Shown piece after piece: positions 10,600-24,600 of a DNA stretch of 64,000 bases. The notes under the pieces were generated by a model. That model was not told the DNA's origin, did not search any database, and saw only the letters and a program-made list of their open reading frames with translations. The DNA is from Apteryx mantelli (lineage: Eukaryota > Chordata > Aves > Apterygiformes > Apterygidae), in assembly GCF_036417845.1 (NCBI RefSeq), contig NC_089982.1:42371684-42435683 (forward strand), given 5' to 3'. The position numbers were made by a program, and so were the translations under genes. How positions within the stretch are numbered: position 1 is the stretch's first letter; the number at the start of each line of letters is the position of its first letter.

Positions 10600-13500
10600 T
10601 TTTCTAGTTGCATTTTTGTTTAACTCACTGTGTACCTATGTTAGAGAGCAAACTTTGAGCAAGCAGTTAGGTAAAACTTGAGAATATAAATAAAACCTAA
10701 AATCTTACTTGTGTTTTTACCTCTCACATTATACCTGCTCTTTAGGATGCAGGCTTCTAAGCTGACAAAGAAATAATAGTTTGTATCTTGAAATCCTGAA
10801 TAATGCACTACCTCTTCCCTGGCTATAGCACTCATGATTCAGGCAGCTGTTAGAAATACTTTTTGGTAGGAAACCTTTACCTTTTCCTGTTAATGGCAAG
10901 TATATGTCACTGAGTGTGTAAATGGTACTCTGTTAAACATTGGACCCAGCTAGTGACAACTTCATCCATCTCTTGTGGCAGGGCCTGGGGTGTCTTTAGG
11001 CACATGCAGTTTTGTGGAGAGCGGTGATAGCCTCATTTTACTAATAGGAGTACTGCATGTCATAGACCAGTCAACTTCAATTGAAGAAAAGCTTTCCTGT
11101 TTGGTGAAAATGTATATGCAGAAGATGCGTTACATGGAGTGTCAGTTAATTATTAAGAACTCTTTCTCTTGTACCCTCTGAGAATCCTGTTTCAGGAACA
11201 CAGCTGGAAAGACTTAAATATTTTATTTTTGTCAAGAAAATTTGAAAGGAGAGAATTATGCTGTTTTCCACTCTGTGGTGAAGACTTCAGGTCAGAAGCA
11301 ATTTAAAGTTCATACAGTCTGTTTTTAGGATATCTTAAGCAGAAAAGGGATCTTTTGTCCATGTTTTTTTGTGCTGATGCCTCAGTTGAGAAAGCTGTAT
11401 ATTTGTAAATTAAGTTGCTTAAGGCTTTTAAAGAGGGGGCTTACTTTAAGAAGCAATTTTTAGATGTCTTTAAAGGTGTCTTTCAGGAAGGTTCTTAGCA
11501 GATTCACACTTCTAATGCTGTAAAATTCAAAAAAAAGAAAAACCTCACAACATAAACCAGCAAAGGCAAATGCCTTCGCAGATTAAAGGCATTAAGTAGG
11601 ACATCTCTGTTAGTGTAGATGTCGTGGTCATATGTAGCAGTCACAGTTCAAATGCCTATTAGTAACTGTAGGAATAGTTGTTCCCCATGGATGATCTTTC
11701 TGTGCTTGAGCCTCAATACAGTTCTACGTATTGTACAAGAAAGCCTTCTCAAGGTAAGTAGTTCCACAGGTTTCCAAAAGTTCTTTTACAGGTATTCCAG
11801 CTGTGTAGTTTCTTAGATGTGCAGCAATTTACTGCTGAGGGTTATTCTATTAACAGTTATATGGAACTTTTTCCTTTTGACAAAATTGGCTTGTGCTATC
11901 CTTTTGTGTTTTAGGAAAACAGGCTATTTAGTAAGATGGAATTAACCATTGTCCACCTTAAATCATTCTAAAGAAGAAGCCTGAATAAATTTAACAGGCC
12001 TGGGGCACTGTGCGAGTGATCTAATGCATCTTCAGGTAGACTTCAAGTCCTAAACCTGGCTAGAGGTTTTATGCTCTGACACCAGTTGTATCTCTAGGCA
12101 GTCACATCACTACTTTGTGTTTGTGTTTTAGAAATAAGGATGCTGAAATTCAGGGCAGGCCTTTGATATTTTTTAACTTCATTAAATTGGGCTGTGTTGT
12201 GAAAGTTACAGATTGATTCAGCTTGTTTTGATTTATAAAACTTTCAATCCTGAACTCTGGAAGCTGAACCAGTGTAACTGGTCTGAACTGAAGAAGTGTA
12301 TGTATGTGTTCGTTCACTGGTTTGACAGATTTTGCCTTTCAGAAAGATTCATATTGTGGGCTTGTAAACAACCTCTGATATACTTTGAAAGCAGAATCAT
12401 GGCAAAAAAAAAAGGCTTTTCCTTCACATTGGATATAATACAGAATTAATCACTATAACAACACTATATTAGGCTGATGATCTTGTGAATACTTTAAAAA
12501 AAGATCATCACAAAATGGTATGGAGAATGAGATGTTCTGTATTCCTTGAAGCAATTCACTAATAAGGCATTATAAAAAAGAAAAGTAAGTATTACTTCTG
12601 TGGTTGATGTGATAGTCAAATATTTGAAATGATTTCTAATATTTACTGTTCACACTTCAAGAACATGTTTACAGCTTTGACTTTGTTCAGTTTTGTGGGG
12701 TTTCTCCCTTAAAGTCCATGTATCCACTGCTTGTTTAGCTGTCTTTTAAACTTTTAACTATCTTGTTGACCTGTTGGTAGGGAAAAAAAGAACAGTTTCT
12801 GGCTGTGAACTTTTTATATTGGATTATCAGAAAAATTGCTATGTAGCTGACAAGTATTTGTGTGTGTTTGAATTTACAAACTACCTGGGCTTAAGCTGAT
12901 AATGTGCAAGATCAACTTACCAGGTAAGTATTCCCCCCCCCCCCCCCCAATATTAATGGTGGCAATGGGAAAGAAGAAACCCAAAGTTTGATTTTTGTTT
13001 ACTTATTTTTAATTCCATGATGAGAATTTTGGCTGAGAGCTTTTACGCTGAGAAGACTGAAGGGTGCGGGGCGGGGGAGAGTAGGGAGTCTTTTGCCTCA
13101 CATACATTACTGTGACGAGATCGTGGAATCTGTTCTATAATCATCTCATGCTTGTGCTTTAAAGCCAGCTATTTGGGTTTTGTATATTGATGAGCTTCTT
13201 CCCTATAATGGAAGAAGGATGAACGCTCTCAGGCGTTCTGAATTCTTACTGTGTTTCTTTTAAATTAAAATGTAGAAAATCGTTGCTGCTAACAGAGGGA
13301 ATGGGAAATATTAGTGTTCTCTGTTCTTACAACATAGTGTAATGTACTTATCGTAGGGAATACCTTGAAACTGTGTTTACTTGCAACTAAGGATTAAAAA
13401 TTTTAACTCCTTTACTTTAATTTTCTGTACCTGACAGTTTTTTTTTCTGGTTAAAGAATAATTTAATGGAAGATTTCTTTCATTTTGAACTGTCATATGT

Positions 13501-16500
13501 TGCTTCACATTTCCCTGCTTTTTAATTGTTAAAGTTAAATCTTTTTAAACTCAATTTTCTTTAACTGCTAGGACTTGAAATAAATTAAGCCTACACAATT
13601 TCAAACAAAAAGTAACATTTTAACATAGATGCCCCACCTTGATATAAGAGCTTTGTTTGCTTTTTTATATATGTTTTTAATTTGTGTCTCTTAGCAATAT
13701 ACTTACTTACTAAGGTATGCTATTAATTACTCCAACTAGTCTTGGAAAGCCAAGAGTTTTCTGAGGAACTGGTTCAAACTTTCTCAGTAGTACCTGAGTT
13801 GTGCTGTGGTTCTAGGGCTTATGCTATTGATAGTCTCAGCTGGAAAGAACCGGCCAACTTTGATTCCAGCAGTCTGTTACAATGCTAGTATGGTTTTCTT
13901 TCATGTCCGTCAATTGTTGATTTAAAAAAAAAAAAAAAAAAAGCTATTTTTCTGAAAGATGGCTGTATGCAGTCGATTAATTTACAGCTCTTTAATGTCA
14001 GAAACAAATGTGACAATTAATGGAACTGTTCACTGTGGGTTTCCCATCTGCTCCATATAGTCATTTCTAAGGGATGAGACTTGGGATATCTCTGATGTAG
14101 AGAAACAAGCATGCAGTCTTAGCACAAGCAAGCACTTAGTCTGTCTCATTGTTGTGTTTTTTCTTTTCTCCTTTTCCACAGTGTGTGTTAGTCCGTACAG
14201 AACTCCAGTATGTGCAGTAGGATGTGCAGCAAGTCAAAAAGGCAACAAGTATGAGCCATCTCCTGAGCCATTCCTGAGTAGTTCAAGGAATATACTTAAA
14301 GATTATCTATCAATCATCTTATGCAAGAGCTTTTTTTGCCATTGATTGTGCCAGCAGTGTCATTACAGAGATAGGTGTATGTGCTATGTGAGTCTAGAAC
14401 CAAAAGTGTGTATGATGTTTGTTACAGTCCAGCTTCTAAAGAAACTCTCGCTTGGTTTTTTTTGCTAGACACCTGGCAGATAAGGAAGAGTGGTAAAAAG
14501 GGACATCATTATTGTTTTTTCCTCAGTAGGAAAAATTGTCCACATAAGGAATCCTCCAGGCTCAGTTTTCTAGTAAAGGGCAATGAAAAGGCTGCATATC
14601 AGAAGTATGTCAGATTGGCTGGTTGGGTCATAAGTGATGTATCCTTCCCAGCATGATATGATGAATACATCTCATTTTTGCCTTCTAGCTCTTTCAAGAG
14701 TAAAAATTCATTGTACTTACTTGAGTTCTAGATTTTCTTTCTAAGAAGAAGGATGTTTTAGGTAAAGTAAGAAACTTTTCTAATCAGGTATTGTGTGATT
14801 CATGCACTGCCTTAAATACAGCTAGTGAAATCCCGTGCAGAGTTCCTATAATGAAACTCTAAAATTAAATAAGTGACTGGGAGACTTACTGTGGTAGTGC
14901 TGTAATCAGATTCCCTAAGCCTTAACTACTCATATTGCAAATACAGCTTGATTTTATTAAAAGGAAGAGGAGTTTTTATCCCTGTGTAACTAGTTACCTG
15001 TTACAAATGAAAAAACTATTATGTAAACTAGTCATCAGACCAAAGTGCTACAACTCAGTCTAAAAACAGGTATTTCCTAAAAGATAGGAAGGTAGCATTC
15101 TATTAATATTAACTCTTATTCATGTAGTTTCAGGTGTAGTCAACCAAGACAGTAACATGCTGATTTGAAAATTCACATAGTGACCTTGCCTTTCTTCTTA
15201 GGACACTAACTTGTCAAAAATTCTTACCCATACTTTTTTAGTGAAATATTCTTCTTTTTTCCCCAGCTCTTGAAATGTAATAGCAAACTCTAGAGGTGAA
15301 GTGGCACTTCAAGAAGACTCTCTAAAGCCTGAACTTTCTTCTAGACTGATTTATTCTTTTGACTGCATTCTTCAGGGCTCCTGTAAGTAGCAACCTTGCT
15401 TCTGAGAGCCATTAAGTTTTTGTTGGTTTCTACTTTTCTGAGTTTATTTTAATAAAACCCATCTAAATCTTGTTACTTTATGTCTCACTCCTGTGCTGTT
15501 GGTGAACCATTATTAAATTTGCTAGAACATGTTGTTTATCTCTGAAACATATGCATACACTGATATAATAATCCATATATAACATTACTTCATTACGGCC
15601 TGATTTCCTCAAATTATAAATTGTGCATAAAGTCTAAAGGCATTTTAACTATATGGTAGTTCTGAAGAAAAAATAACATGCCATTTACTGAACTGGAAGA
15701 ACCTAAATGAATCAGAACAAAAGTTATCCTTTATGTATGTCAGACAGGCTGGACAGTTTCCTGTGTAGTTTTCAAGAGAACTTATCCATTGCTAAAATAA
15801 GACCTAATTTAGTTAACACACTTAAAAATGAACTTGATCCTCTCCTCCATCTTCTTTCATTGTTTGGAATAGTGCTGATTTTCATATTTTTGTGTATATT
15901 ACCCTTGAGCTGTTTTAAAACAAAAGTTCAGTGATTCAGCTAGTGTAGGTTGTAACTATTTGCAAGTAATAGGCAAGTTTGCCCCCGAGCCCTCCCGCTC
16001 CAGTAGACCCAGAATCTTTGTGTTCTCTATCACAGCATACAATTTATCTGAGGTTATTTTCTGAGATCCATGTCATACGTGGTGGAAATGTGATATGCTG
16101 TTCAGAGCACTAGTTGTATGATTGCTTTGTTAACTGACAATTCGTTTTGGCTTTTAGGTAAAGTTCATGCAGAACAGTGTCAACTTTTTATTGGGGAAGG
16201 TGTAAACAAATACCTTCTAGAGTATTTCTCTTTGTATGTATTCACAGAGAACAAACTGGAAACAAGCAAGTATGTTTTGTGTTCTAATGGTACCTTCATC
16301 AAGAGATTGTAACTCTTGAATGCAAAGCAAAAATGTATAGTGAACTATAAACTAAAGTCTCTTAATTCTAAAAATAAATTTAGCTCTGTTTTTGCATATA
16401 TTAATAAATGTGAGTGAATATATCAATATTACTAGAATTTCTTTGGTTATGCTGTTTCTTCTGTATTATTTCCTGTAGGGATTCATGAACCCATCCTTGA

Positions 16501-16950
16501 TTTAAATGATGAACTAGTTAGGTCAGCTTTAACTAAATGAACTATCTATTGGCCTTGGATGTAGGGAATGTAATTTGTTTGAACCCTTCTTCACATGTTG
16601 GGAACTTATTCTTAGCAGTCTTAGCCACATGATGACTTGTTCTAGCTAGAACTGAGGACTTGAAACTTAGCCCAGTCTCTTGCACAATCAAGGACCATGG
16701 TATGAGGAAGGCAGACACAACCCTTTTCTGAAAACTAATTTTATAGTTTGGTTTGAGCTCTGTGTATTTATCAAGATAGGACACCTTTTTTTCTTTCTTT
16801 CTTTTTTTTTTTTTTGCTTTTACACATGACTTCAAATATACATATTCTTTTATATGGCTAACATTTAAAATTTCTTTTCAGTAAAGAAGCATTTATTCTT
16901 TAGGATTTTTGGAAAAGGACAATCTCACTAAGTAGAATCCTAATATAATA
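10600..16950. other. Tail-to-tail intergenic region, no gene recognised
   Basis: AT-rich sequence between the TMA16 3' end and the MARCHF1 3' side. It contains homopolymers (C16 at 12933-12948, A19 at 13924-13942) and only short chance open frames. Part of it could belong to a long MARCHF1 3'UTR, since several minus-strand AATAAA sites exist, but nothing in the sequence decides this. Confidence 0.6.
12933..12948 (+). repeat. Poly-C run (C16)
   Basis: Sixteen consecutive C between ATT and AATATT. A mononucleotide microsatellite, error-prone in sequencing. Confidence 0.97.
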
Positions 16951-16959
16951 AAAAAGGAC

Positions 16960-17475
16960 ATCTGATCCATTCTGACAATGTAAGGTAGGATTAGCTTTAA
17001 CCATTTAACTGTCTAACATTTGTCCAACCCTCTTCAAAGATTTCTAGTGTTGAACATTCTGCAATCACATAATGCCAGTTTACTCCAAGGTGTTGCTCTT
17101 TTTATGTATTTTAAAATATTTTCCTCCTCCTCAACTGCTCCTACAATTGAAGCCCACTACTACTTGTCCATTTTGCTATGCATGTAAAAAATGGGTTTTC
17201 TCTGAGAGTTCATTATCCAGTTGAAGCCTGTTTTTCTATATCCCCTTCTCAGTCTTCTGTTGTGCAAGTTAAACCACCATATAGTTCTTTCAAGTGTTTT
17301 TTTACTGTGACATGCTTTCCTGAGCATTCTGCTCAGGTGTGGTACCCAAAAGCAGGCACTGCAGTCCAGCAGGATTATCAGTATTAAATATGCAGCTGAG
17401 TATGGTGTTCACCTTTCTCACAGTAGTGTGGCGTTGCCAATTGCTGTTCAGCTTGTGATGCTCTGTATAACAAAG
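16960..17475 (-). mobile_element. Old CR1 LINE relic
   Basis: The plus strand follows the complement of CR1 over about 500 bases: TGTCTAACATTTGTCC near 17010, CCCCTTCTCAGTCTTCTG near 17240, then GCACTGCAGTCCAGCAGG-like sequence near 17360 and CAGCTTGTGATGCTC near 17450. The order agrees with CR1 and divergence is high, so this is an ancient copy. Ends are approximate. Confidence 0.68.
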
Positions 17476-17499
17476 TGACAGATGTAGAGCACTACAGTA

Positions 17500-19880
17500 C
17501 TTTTGGGTCATTTGTTTAATACAAATACAAATTTTTTCCACAACAAATAAGCACGATAGATATATTACTTTTGTTTCCCTTTCCTTCTGTCTTTCAATAC
17601 ACATTCACCCACAAAAACATGTAATTTTTCTTTTGCAAAAGAGAAGGGAGTTAAACAAGAAACACAAACTTGTAGTTCCAAATATTACACACAGTAAAAT
17701 ATTTTCATCATAGAGTAACCTTCATTGCATTATTAGAAATTATAAATGGTTTGTTCTGGTGATGGGGAGATTACTGTTTTTTCTACAGGACAGAAGAATA
17801 AACACTGCTTTCAGATACAGCAGTGTGTGAATGGCACCATTCTCAACCATACTTGAGAATCTTCATAATGCTAATGATAACTTAAAAAATCAGGAAAAGA
17901 TGCATGTTCACAGGTTGAAAGTATATTGTTTAAAAATCTAGATCTTAGACAAGTTTACTTCCACCTACCTTCATTAAAGCTTTGCTTAAACAAGAATGCA
18001 GATTAAGCTCTTCACTGTAGTGGCAGCTCTGAGTATTCTGCTGTTGTGGGTCTTAGTCAAGCTAAATACCACTTTCAGTGCATTTGCCTGGGATACACTG
18101 TGGCTACACGGGCAGTTCTATACTGATCTTTCTTTATTAGCTATATCGTTATGCGCTTCATTAAAAAGTCTTAGACTGTATCTTAAAACTTTAAGTACAC
18201 TGCTTTTGCAGCATAGAATCCTGTAGTCATTAAATTAATACAGAATATTGCGCTTTGTGTAGGAATGAAAAAGCATGGTTGATAAGCAGCTGTCTAGTGT
18301 CTGTATTCATGCACCTTCCTTATTCATGCAGACCTGTATCCAAGGCATGTTGATATGAATAGCAACTTGTCCTCTTGAAGAGGTCCCACCCTGCTAAAGA
18401 AACAAATTCCAGTCTAGCATGAAATCCCTAAAAGCTCTGGAATATCCACTGCACCTAGGAAGAGAGAGGGATGCATGGGGTAATACTGTAATGCTTTAAG
18501 AGGTTGAAGACTGTTTCAAGCCTTCTGTAACCTATGCTGCTGCTGACTTCAGCAGACAATGTATTTTGCTGCTTTTCCCACAACTAAATATTTCAAAGGG
18601 AGAGGAGGAATTTCAACTGAGGTTTTTCTCCATTCTTAAATTTAACTGGAAGCTCAATTGCCTGAGTAGTTGTGGTGAGCACCAAAATAGTGTTTTGAAG
18701 TTGAAGTTGTTAGTATAAAATGATTTTGCAAGTTGTGTGTTCTGTTGCTGACTCTGCGGTACATTTTAAAAAATGTGCAATAATCTTGTTGGATGCCATA
18801 GATTTGTTTTCAAAAGCCTCAAGTATTTTTTCTTTGATTTGAAATTTATACTTGTTCAAGAAAAACAACAGTATGAGTGAGTCTTCAGTAAACTGTCGAA
18901 ATAGGGGATAAAGTACTTTCTAGGGGATCATGGTGCTACAGCAAGTCAAGGAACAAGCAGGCTAAAGAAGGGAATAATTTTGTTTAAATGAACATAAAGG
19001 AATTGTCAGTAAGAAACTTTCTGCTGTTTCAGAAACATTTTAATTATCTTTCATGATATTATTCCTATTCAGTCGATTTTCCTGTGACTCATCTGGTTTT
19101 GTTGTAAACATCTATCCAAACATGTAAATGCATCTAGTAATTTTAAGTATCTAAGGTTGAATATCTTAAGATTTACTTTTTAGCAGGTGGGCTTACACTT
19201 AGAAAACCATGCCTTTTGTAGAATATCTTAAGTACCTGCAGTTACTAGGCATTCCTTGGTACTGTCATGGCTTTCTGAAGACCTTCTGAAGCTTCTTCCA
19301 CAATTATAAACCCAGAATTGATTTGGTTACTCTTGTATCACAAATGAGAAGCTGTTATAATTCCAATTCTGCAACTGTATAATTGGAAAGTTAGTTATTT
19401 TATATGAAAAGCGAATGTCATTATGTGAAAAGACTTGAACATAAATCCAACCCAGCTGGAGCAACTGAGGACAAATATTAATATGCATTTAGGGCCTGTT
19501 CAAGCACCAAGACTTTGTATCCTGTCTAGCCAAATGACAAGCACTTGTCACAGCCAAATAATGTTATCAGTTCCAAAGCAAAGGAACATAATGATCTGGT
19601 AACAGATACAACTGCTACTTGGGGTATGCTCTGAGGCTTAAAGCCAGTGTAAACATGTTCACAAAGGAATGCTTTATATATAAATTCCAATACCTATTAG
19701 GCCCATACCCTCGACAATTGCAAGAATGGGATGATTCTGTTATTTAATTGTAGAAATTTGAGCGTGCAACAAGGAAATTTACCATTAGAAACTACAAAAC
19801 TTCTGTAAAAGACTGTCAAGTTCTCTGCCAATTATGGCAGATTTCCCCCTGTGAATGAACCAGTGGTCTCTCATCATCTT
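17500..19880. other. Intergenic or MARCHF1 distal 3'UTR sequence
   Basis: AT-rich DNA with no gene or repeat family recognised. One minus-strand AATAAA at 18133-18138 could be a distal MARCHF1 polyadenylation signal. Confidence 0.5.
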
Positions 19881-19891
19881 TTCACTGGTTC

Positions 19892-19897
19892 TTTATT
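19892..19897 (-). promoter_or_regulatory. Candidate MARCHF1 polyadenylation signal with downstream hairpin
   Basis: A minus-strand AATAAA lies about 1.45 kb past the MARCHF1 stop. It is followed at once by an inverted repeat, 9-base arms at 19883-19891 and 19857-19865 with a 17-base loop, and then a smaller stem (19824-19841). Which AATAAA is used cannot be decided from sequence alone. Confidence 0.35.
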
Positions 19898-21346
19898 TGC
19901 TTGCTTGCTCTTCCTCCCTTGCCTAAATACAAGATCAAAAAGGAGCTTCCAGCTTTTTTTTGTCACATTCAGGCCCCAGACTTGTTCAAGCCTACACATA
20001 ACAATTCCAAGTCAATACTGGCTGTCGTGTCCTGATGGTCAACATCACAGGTATGAAAAATGAATCACAAAATTGGCTCTTTATATAATTCACCCTGTTG
20101 GACACAGTTTTATATCTACATTTGTTTATCTATTGCACCTTTTAATGCTATTCACACCTCATTTTTACATGAGAATGCTTAAAACAAAAGTAGCTGCTGA
20201 ACTGCTCAATCTCTAACACCTCAAGTTTACCGTGTACAGAAAGAAACCATTGATTTACTTTTCAGTCAGTTCAGAACAGAGAGATTAAAAACTAAAATTC
20301 TCTTAAGATATCTAGGTATGTTCTCTTATGCCTACCCTTCTGTATCATGAATCTTAAAAAAATAAATAAAACCAAAAAAGCTTCCATCTTCCCTATTTGT
20401 CATCCTTTTCCAAACCTTTAATACTATTCAATTTAATTTTACGTGATTCTGCAGTAAACTGCATTTTTATCTTATAGTTTTGCTTTAAAACTCTGTATAT
20501 CCAATTTATGAAAAAGAATTCTAATTCACTCTTACAAAGTAAAATAAACAGCTGAGCTGCTGTTCCAGATGGATATCTACAAATTCTCTCCCTCCCCATC
20601 TTATTTTGCTAGTTTAAAAAAATAGCTGTAGTTTACAGAGGCATGAGTTTATACTGTTTGGAATTCCTTACTCTCAAAAATTCAGACATATTCAGAAACA
20701 ATGCTACCCTTCAAATGTTTCAAATATCCTTAAGTTGATACAGCTGCCAAAATATTCAGGCTGCAATATAGTTGCATGAACCTGTGTTACCTTAGGCTTA
20801 GAGAGTGTTTGCTGTGATACAGCTCTGTATACTTCTGTTCAGTTAACATGTATAACTTGACTTATTATTTTGAAGTGTATCTTTAAGAAGATAATGAGCA
20901 AATAAGACCCTTAGTAGTAACAAACAGATGAAAGGTTTTTGTTTTCTGTAAACAAAATGATGAGAGCAGGTCTGTTTCTACTTCCCAGCTATGCAGTTTT
21001 TCAAAAAAAAAAAAAAAAAAAAAAAAGGTCATCTTGTCACATTGATTTGGCATTGTCTGTGAAACTTGTTCTCTATTGCACTTTCTACACTTGCACTTTC
21101 ACTACACTTGGCTGACTAGTTGAGAAACTACTTCACAAACGGTCACATTCCTTACAGTAACAAGTTGCTTTGCTGGATCCATTTTCCTTGTCAGGATTCT
21201 GGGTTTTGTGTTGTTATCTTTTGGGGGGTTTTTTTGTTTGTTTGTTTTAACTGAAAAAATGCACAGTCACTTCTACTCTCTTTTAGCATTTGTAGTGTAG
21301 AAAACACTACACCTTATTCTGCAAGGAAGAAATAATGCTGTCTCTG
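19898..21346 (-). other. Probable MARCHF1 3'UTR
   Basis: Sequence directly downstream of the MARCHF1 stop codon on the minus strand. No acceptor or coding similarity interrupts it. It contains an A24 run on the plus strand at 21003-21026 (U24 in the transcript) and a G/T-rich tract at 21218-21249. Length is inferred from the first plausible AATAAA and may be longer. Confidence 0.5.
21003..21026 (+). repeat. Poly-A run (A24)
   Basis: Twenty-four consecutive A on the plus strand within the presumed MARCHF1 3'UTR. No gene body precedes it, so it is not a processed pseudogene tail. Confidence 0.97.
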
Positions 21347-21648
21347 TCAAACTGGCATGACCTCAGATGCCATTTCTTCATCTGCCAGCTGAGAGTTTGT
21401 ACCTGTCTGTGCTACTGGCACAACCACCGCATCCTTGACGTCGGAGTTCCGAGTGCCTGAAGAGATCTTCTCCTCCAGTTTTTTGGCAGTGTCTGGGCAG
21501 TTCTGAACAAAGATCACTCTATTGTAGGCTTTCAACCTGCGCCACAGTTGCACATAAACCTTACACTGTACATACATGAAGACGAGGCCTCCTGTGAATC
21601 CAATGGCCACCACAACAAGTTTTGTCCAAAATGGCCATTCAAGGACAC
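21347..21648 (-). CDS. MARCHF1: MARCHF1 terminal coding exon: TM2 and cytosolic tail
   Basis: Acceptor TTCAAAG borders 21648; stop TGA at 21349-21347. The exon completes the Gly codon, then reads [17 protein letters not shown] (second transmembrane helix), [29 protein letters not shown] and a Ser/Thr-rich tail ending ASEVMPV. The last 40 residues diverge most from human, as expected for a disordered tail. Confidence 0.95.
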
Positions 21649-24600
21649 CTTTGAAATAAAAGGATTATATTCATTACCATTGTTATATAATAAAGTACTG
21701 AATATCACTAAAGCTTTTTGAAACAAGGCCACTTGCTAGGAATTCCCAGATATACACATGCCATGGGGGAAATTGTGGCCCCAATGTAGAAAGTAGAAAA
21801 CAGCATCTGTTTCCTATCTTATAAGCAGAAGGCCAGCAAAGAAACTACATCTGACCCCAAGTATCAACTGATATCACCACAACTTGGTTAAATAAGAAAT
21901 TCAAGGCCCTGACAGAAGAGCAATACTTGATATAGCTGAGAAGCAGAACATTAGAACATTTTGCTGTTCTTTAGTAATATCCCCATAGTTTACGGTTTGC
22001 TTAAGTAAAAATATAAACTGAGATAACTGGATGCCTAGCAGTATTACATACATCTTTAACAATAAGTTTTTCTTCATCCTCCTAGAAGCATGACACTCTA
22101 AGATACCTGCAGGCTGTGGAGCACCAGCATTCATAATGTTATTTAGCTGGTCTTATATTCATGCTGAAGTCAAGGTGTAGTAACAAATCTAGTGGAAAGA
22201 GTTCCAAATGCTGAATGACCTGCCTTCTTTGACCTTTCTTTTCCCTACTATTCTGTCTGTGCTGCCCCCCTGAACCCACCCACATCAAAAAAGCAGAATT
22301 TATATCCTGTGTAGTAAAAGAGTAACTGCTTTACAGTTGGGGTATATCTGGTCTTATTTTTCTCTTTGTATCAATTTTGTATGTACAGAAAAATCTGTGG
22401 ATGCCAACACCAAAAAACTACAGAAGAGATCATTTGAACTTGGTATAATATGAATAATGTTAAATGATCTGCTTTGGCCTAAAAGTAGTCTTACAACTTT
22501 AACAGAATAAATTACTGTTGTATTAAGGACATCACTCTAATCCTAAGTTAATTCACATCACTGCAGCTGCTTTTTCAAACATTAAGAAACAACTGCTCTC
22601 CTTCCCTAACACATTGCCTCATCACATTTAAAGACTAAATGCTATACACAAGAGGCACATCTCAGTGCTTACGTTTAAGATGTTAGTTATTGAACAATCA
22701 GAGTAGGTTTATTGGTTAGGTTTAGCAGTCACAAGGTTTACACATTCACTTATTTGTGTCAAATGCTTCCATAAGGGGAAAAGACACCACTCCCTTTTTA
22801 AATAATTTTAAGAAATACTGATTTTTAACTTTATGCAATATTAACAGACAGTAATATTACTTAGTTTTTCTCCTTCTCAAAATATGCTTATAAGATTTTT
22901 TTTTCTAGTTTTCACTGTTCTTTCCCAGCATTTCCCATTTAAACAGAGATAACGAAAGAACAAAAAGAGAGAAAAGCAAACTATATGTACGCCTTCCTCC
23001 TCTCCAGAACACACACATTTGATTCTGTAAAAGTACTTTTTTCCCCAATAAGCAAATTTTGAGGTGAAACAGTTTTCCCCAGGAACACTTATTTTTGCAC
23101 GTTGTAAGTAGCTCTGAGGAATCTCTGTGTCCATTTCTAAGGTGGAGAAGCATTCACTGAATTTGGAAACAATTCTGTACACATTGTGAATACTTTGAGC
23201 ATAACATGATTAACTAAGATGATCCTTACACATTCTGTATAACAATATTCGTGTTACCTGTTTTGTTGTGTAAATTGAGCTTATCCACAGCCCATACCTT
23301 TCCCCTTTTTAATGAATGGTGTGATTTATGTTTTACTCATAAATAGAACTTCAAAGCCATTGCTAGTCCTGTCCTCAGGGCAAGTTTGTCAAGATGAAAA
23401 ACAGGATTACCCGTTTAGAAAGAATGTAAAACAAGACTTTGTATTATATATTCATCTGTGACGACTTACTGAGGCTTCTTGTTACATATTTTCCTCTCAT
23501 AAGCAAGAAAGGCAGGGATCAGGAGTATCATCAAATATTTATCTAACTAGCAAGGCTCAAAACTCTGCCTGTTTTATTTTCCATGTTAACTTCAAAGTAT
23601 AACACAAAGGTAGAGACCTTTGTCTCTCTACTGTCTAGTTCTTAAAGTCAATTCAGATCAAAAGGAAAAGCTTCTTTTTCCTCATCTTTATCATCATGCT
23701 CATCATTATTAGTATTCAGTAGTATTTAAGACTGAATATCCTCAAATCATATGTGGATTTGAAATGGAAAACAGTAGATCAGTTTGCAGTATACTTTACA
23801 CACACAGTTAGTATAGTGCAAAAAAACCCCTATTTATGCTAAACATACATTTTTAAGTGTAACATATATAGCCAGTGGATTTCCTTTCCAAATGCATTTA
23901 TCATTATTTTAACTTCTCAGGTTTTGTAAACAATAAATTAGAAACATGGCTGCTGTCTGATCAAATTTTAGACTAAGGACTACAATGTGAATACCAAAGA
24001 GAGAACAGAGAGAGTTCGGTGGGCACTAGCAGAACCAGCACTCGATGAGAGGAGCATCCCTGAAAGGCAAGATCAGACGATAGGGAATATATGTCTTCAC
24101 AAGGGTTAAGTTATTTTCTGAATGTCCTTATCTGGCACGTTTAATCTGCTAACTAGAGAAAGAAAAATACAGGCTAGCATATCACACCAGGTTAGACTGT
24201 TACTTTGCTAGGCCCCAAAGTAAACACTTCTAAGAAATTAAGAAAAGTGTAATCCATTTTTCCTTTGGAATGTTCAGTTTTGTCCTTTTAACTGAATATT
24301 TTGGAGCAATAAACCAGTGTTCTGAATTTCAATATATAAAGGGCTTTCAGTATCTAGGAGCTAAGGCAACTAAAAGAAACACTTTTTTACTGTTTCTGCT
24401 TAGTTAATAGACTTATTCTGCTATAAAATGTACTAGCTGAATAATAAATTAGTCCTACATTAATGAAGTTCCAGTAATCAGTAGGCATAATGAGGCTGAA
24501 ATCCTGCTTATGGCATCCAGAGGGAGTGTTTTATTACTGGTAATTAAGAAGTAATTTGTTTCTAAAGCTCTTCCAAGAACTTATCTTCCCCCTCTCTCTT

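Noticed and set aside
20900-21026. A24 run as the tail of a processed pseudogene
   Set aside because: No coding similarity in the bases before it; it lies in the probable MARCHF1 3'UTR.
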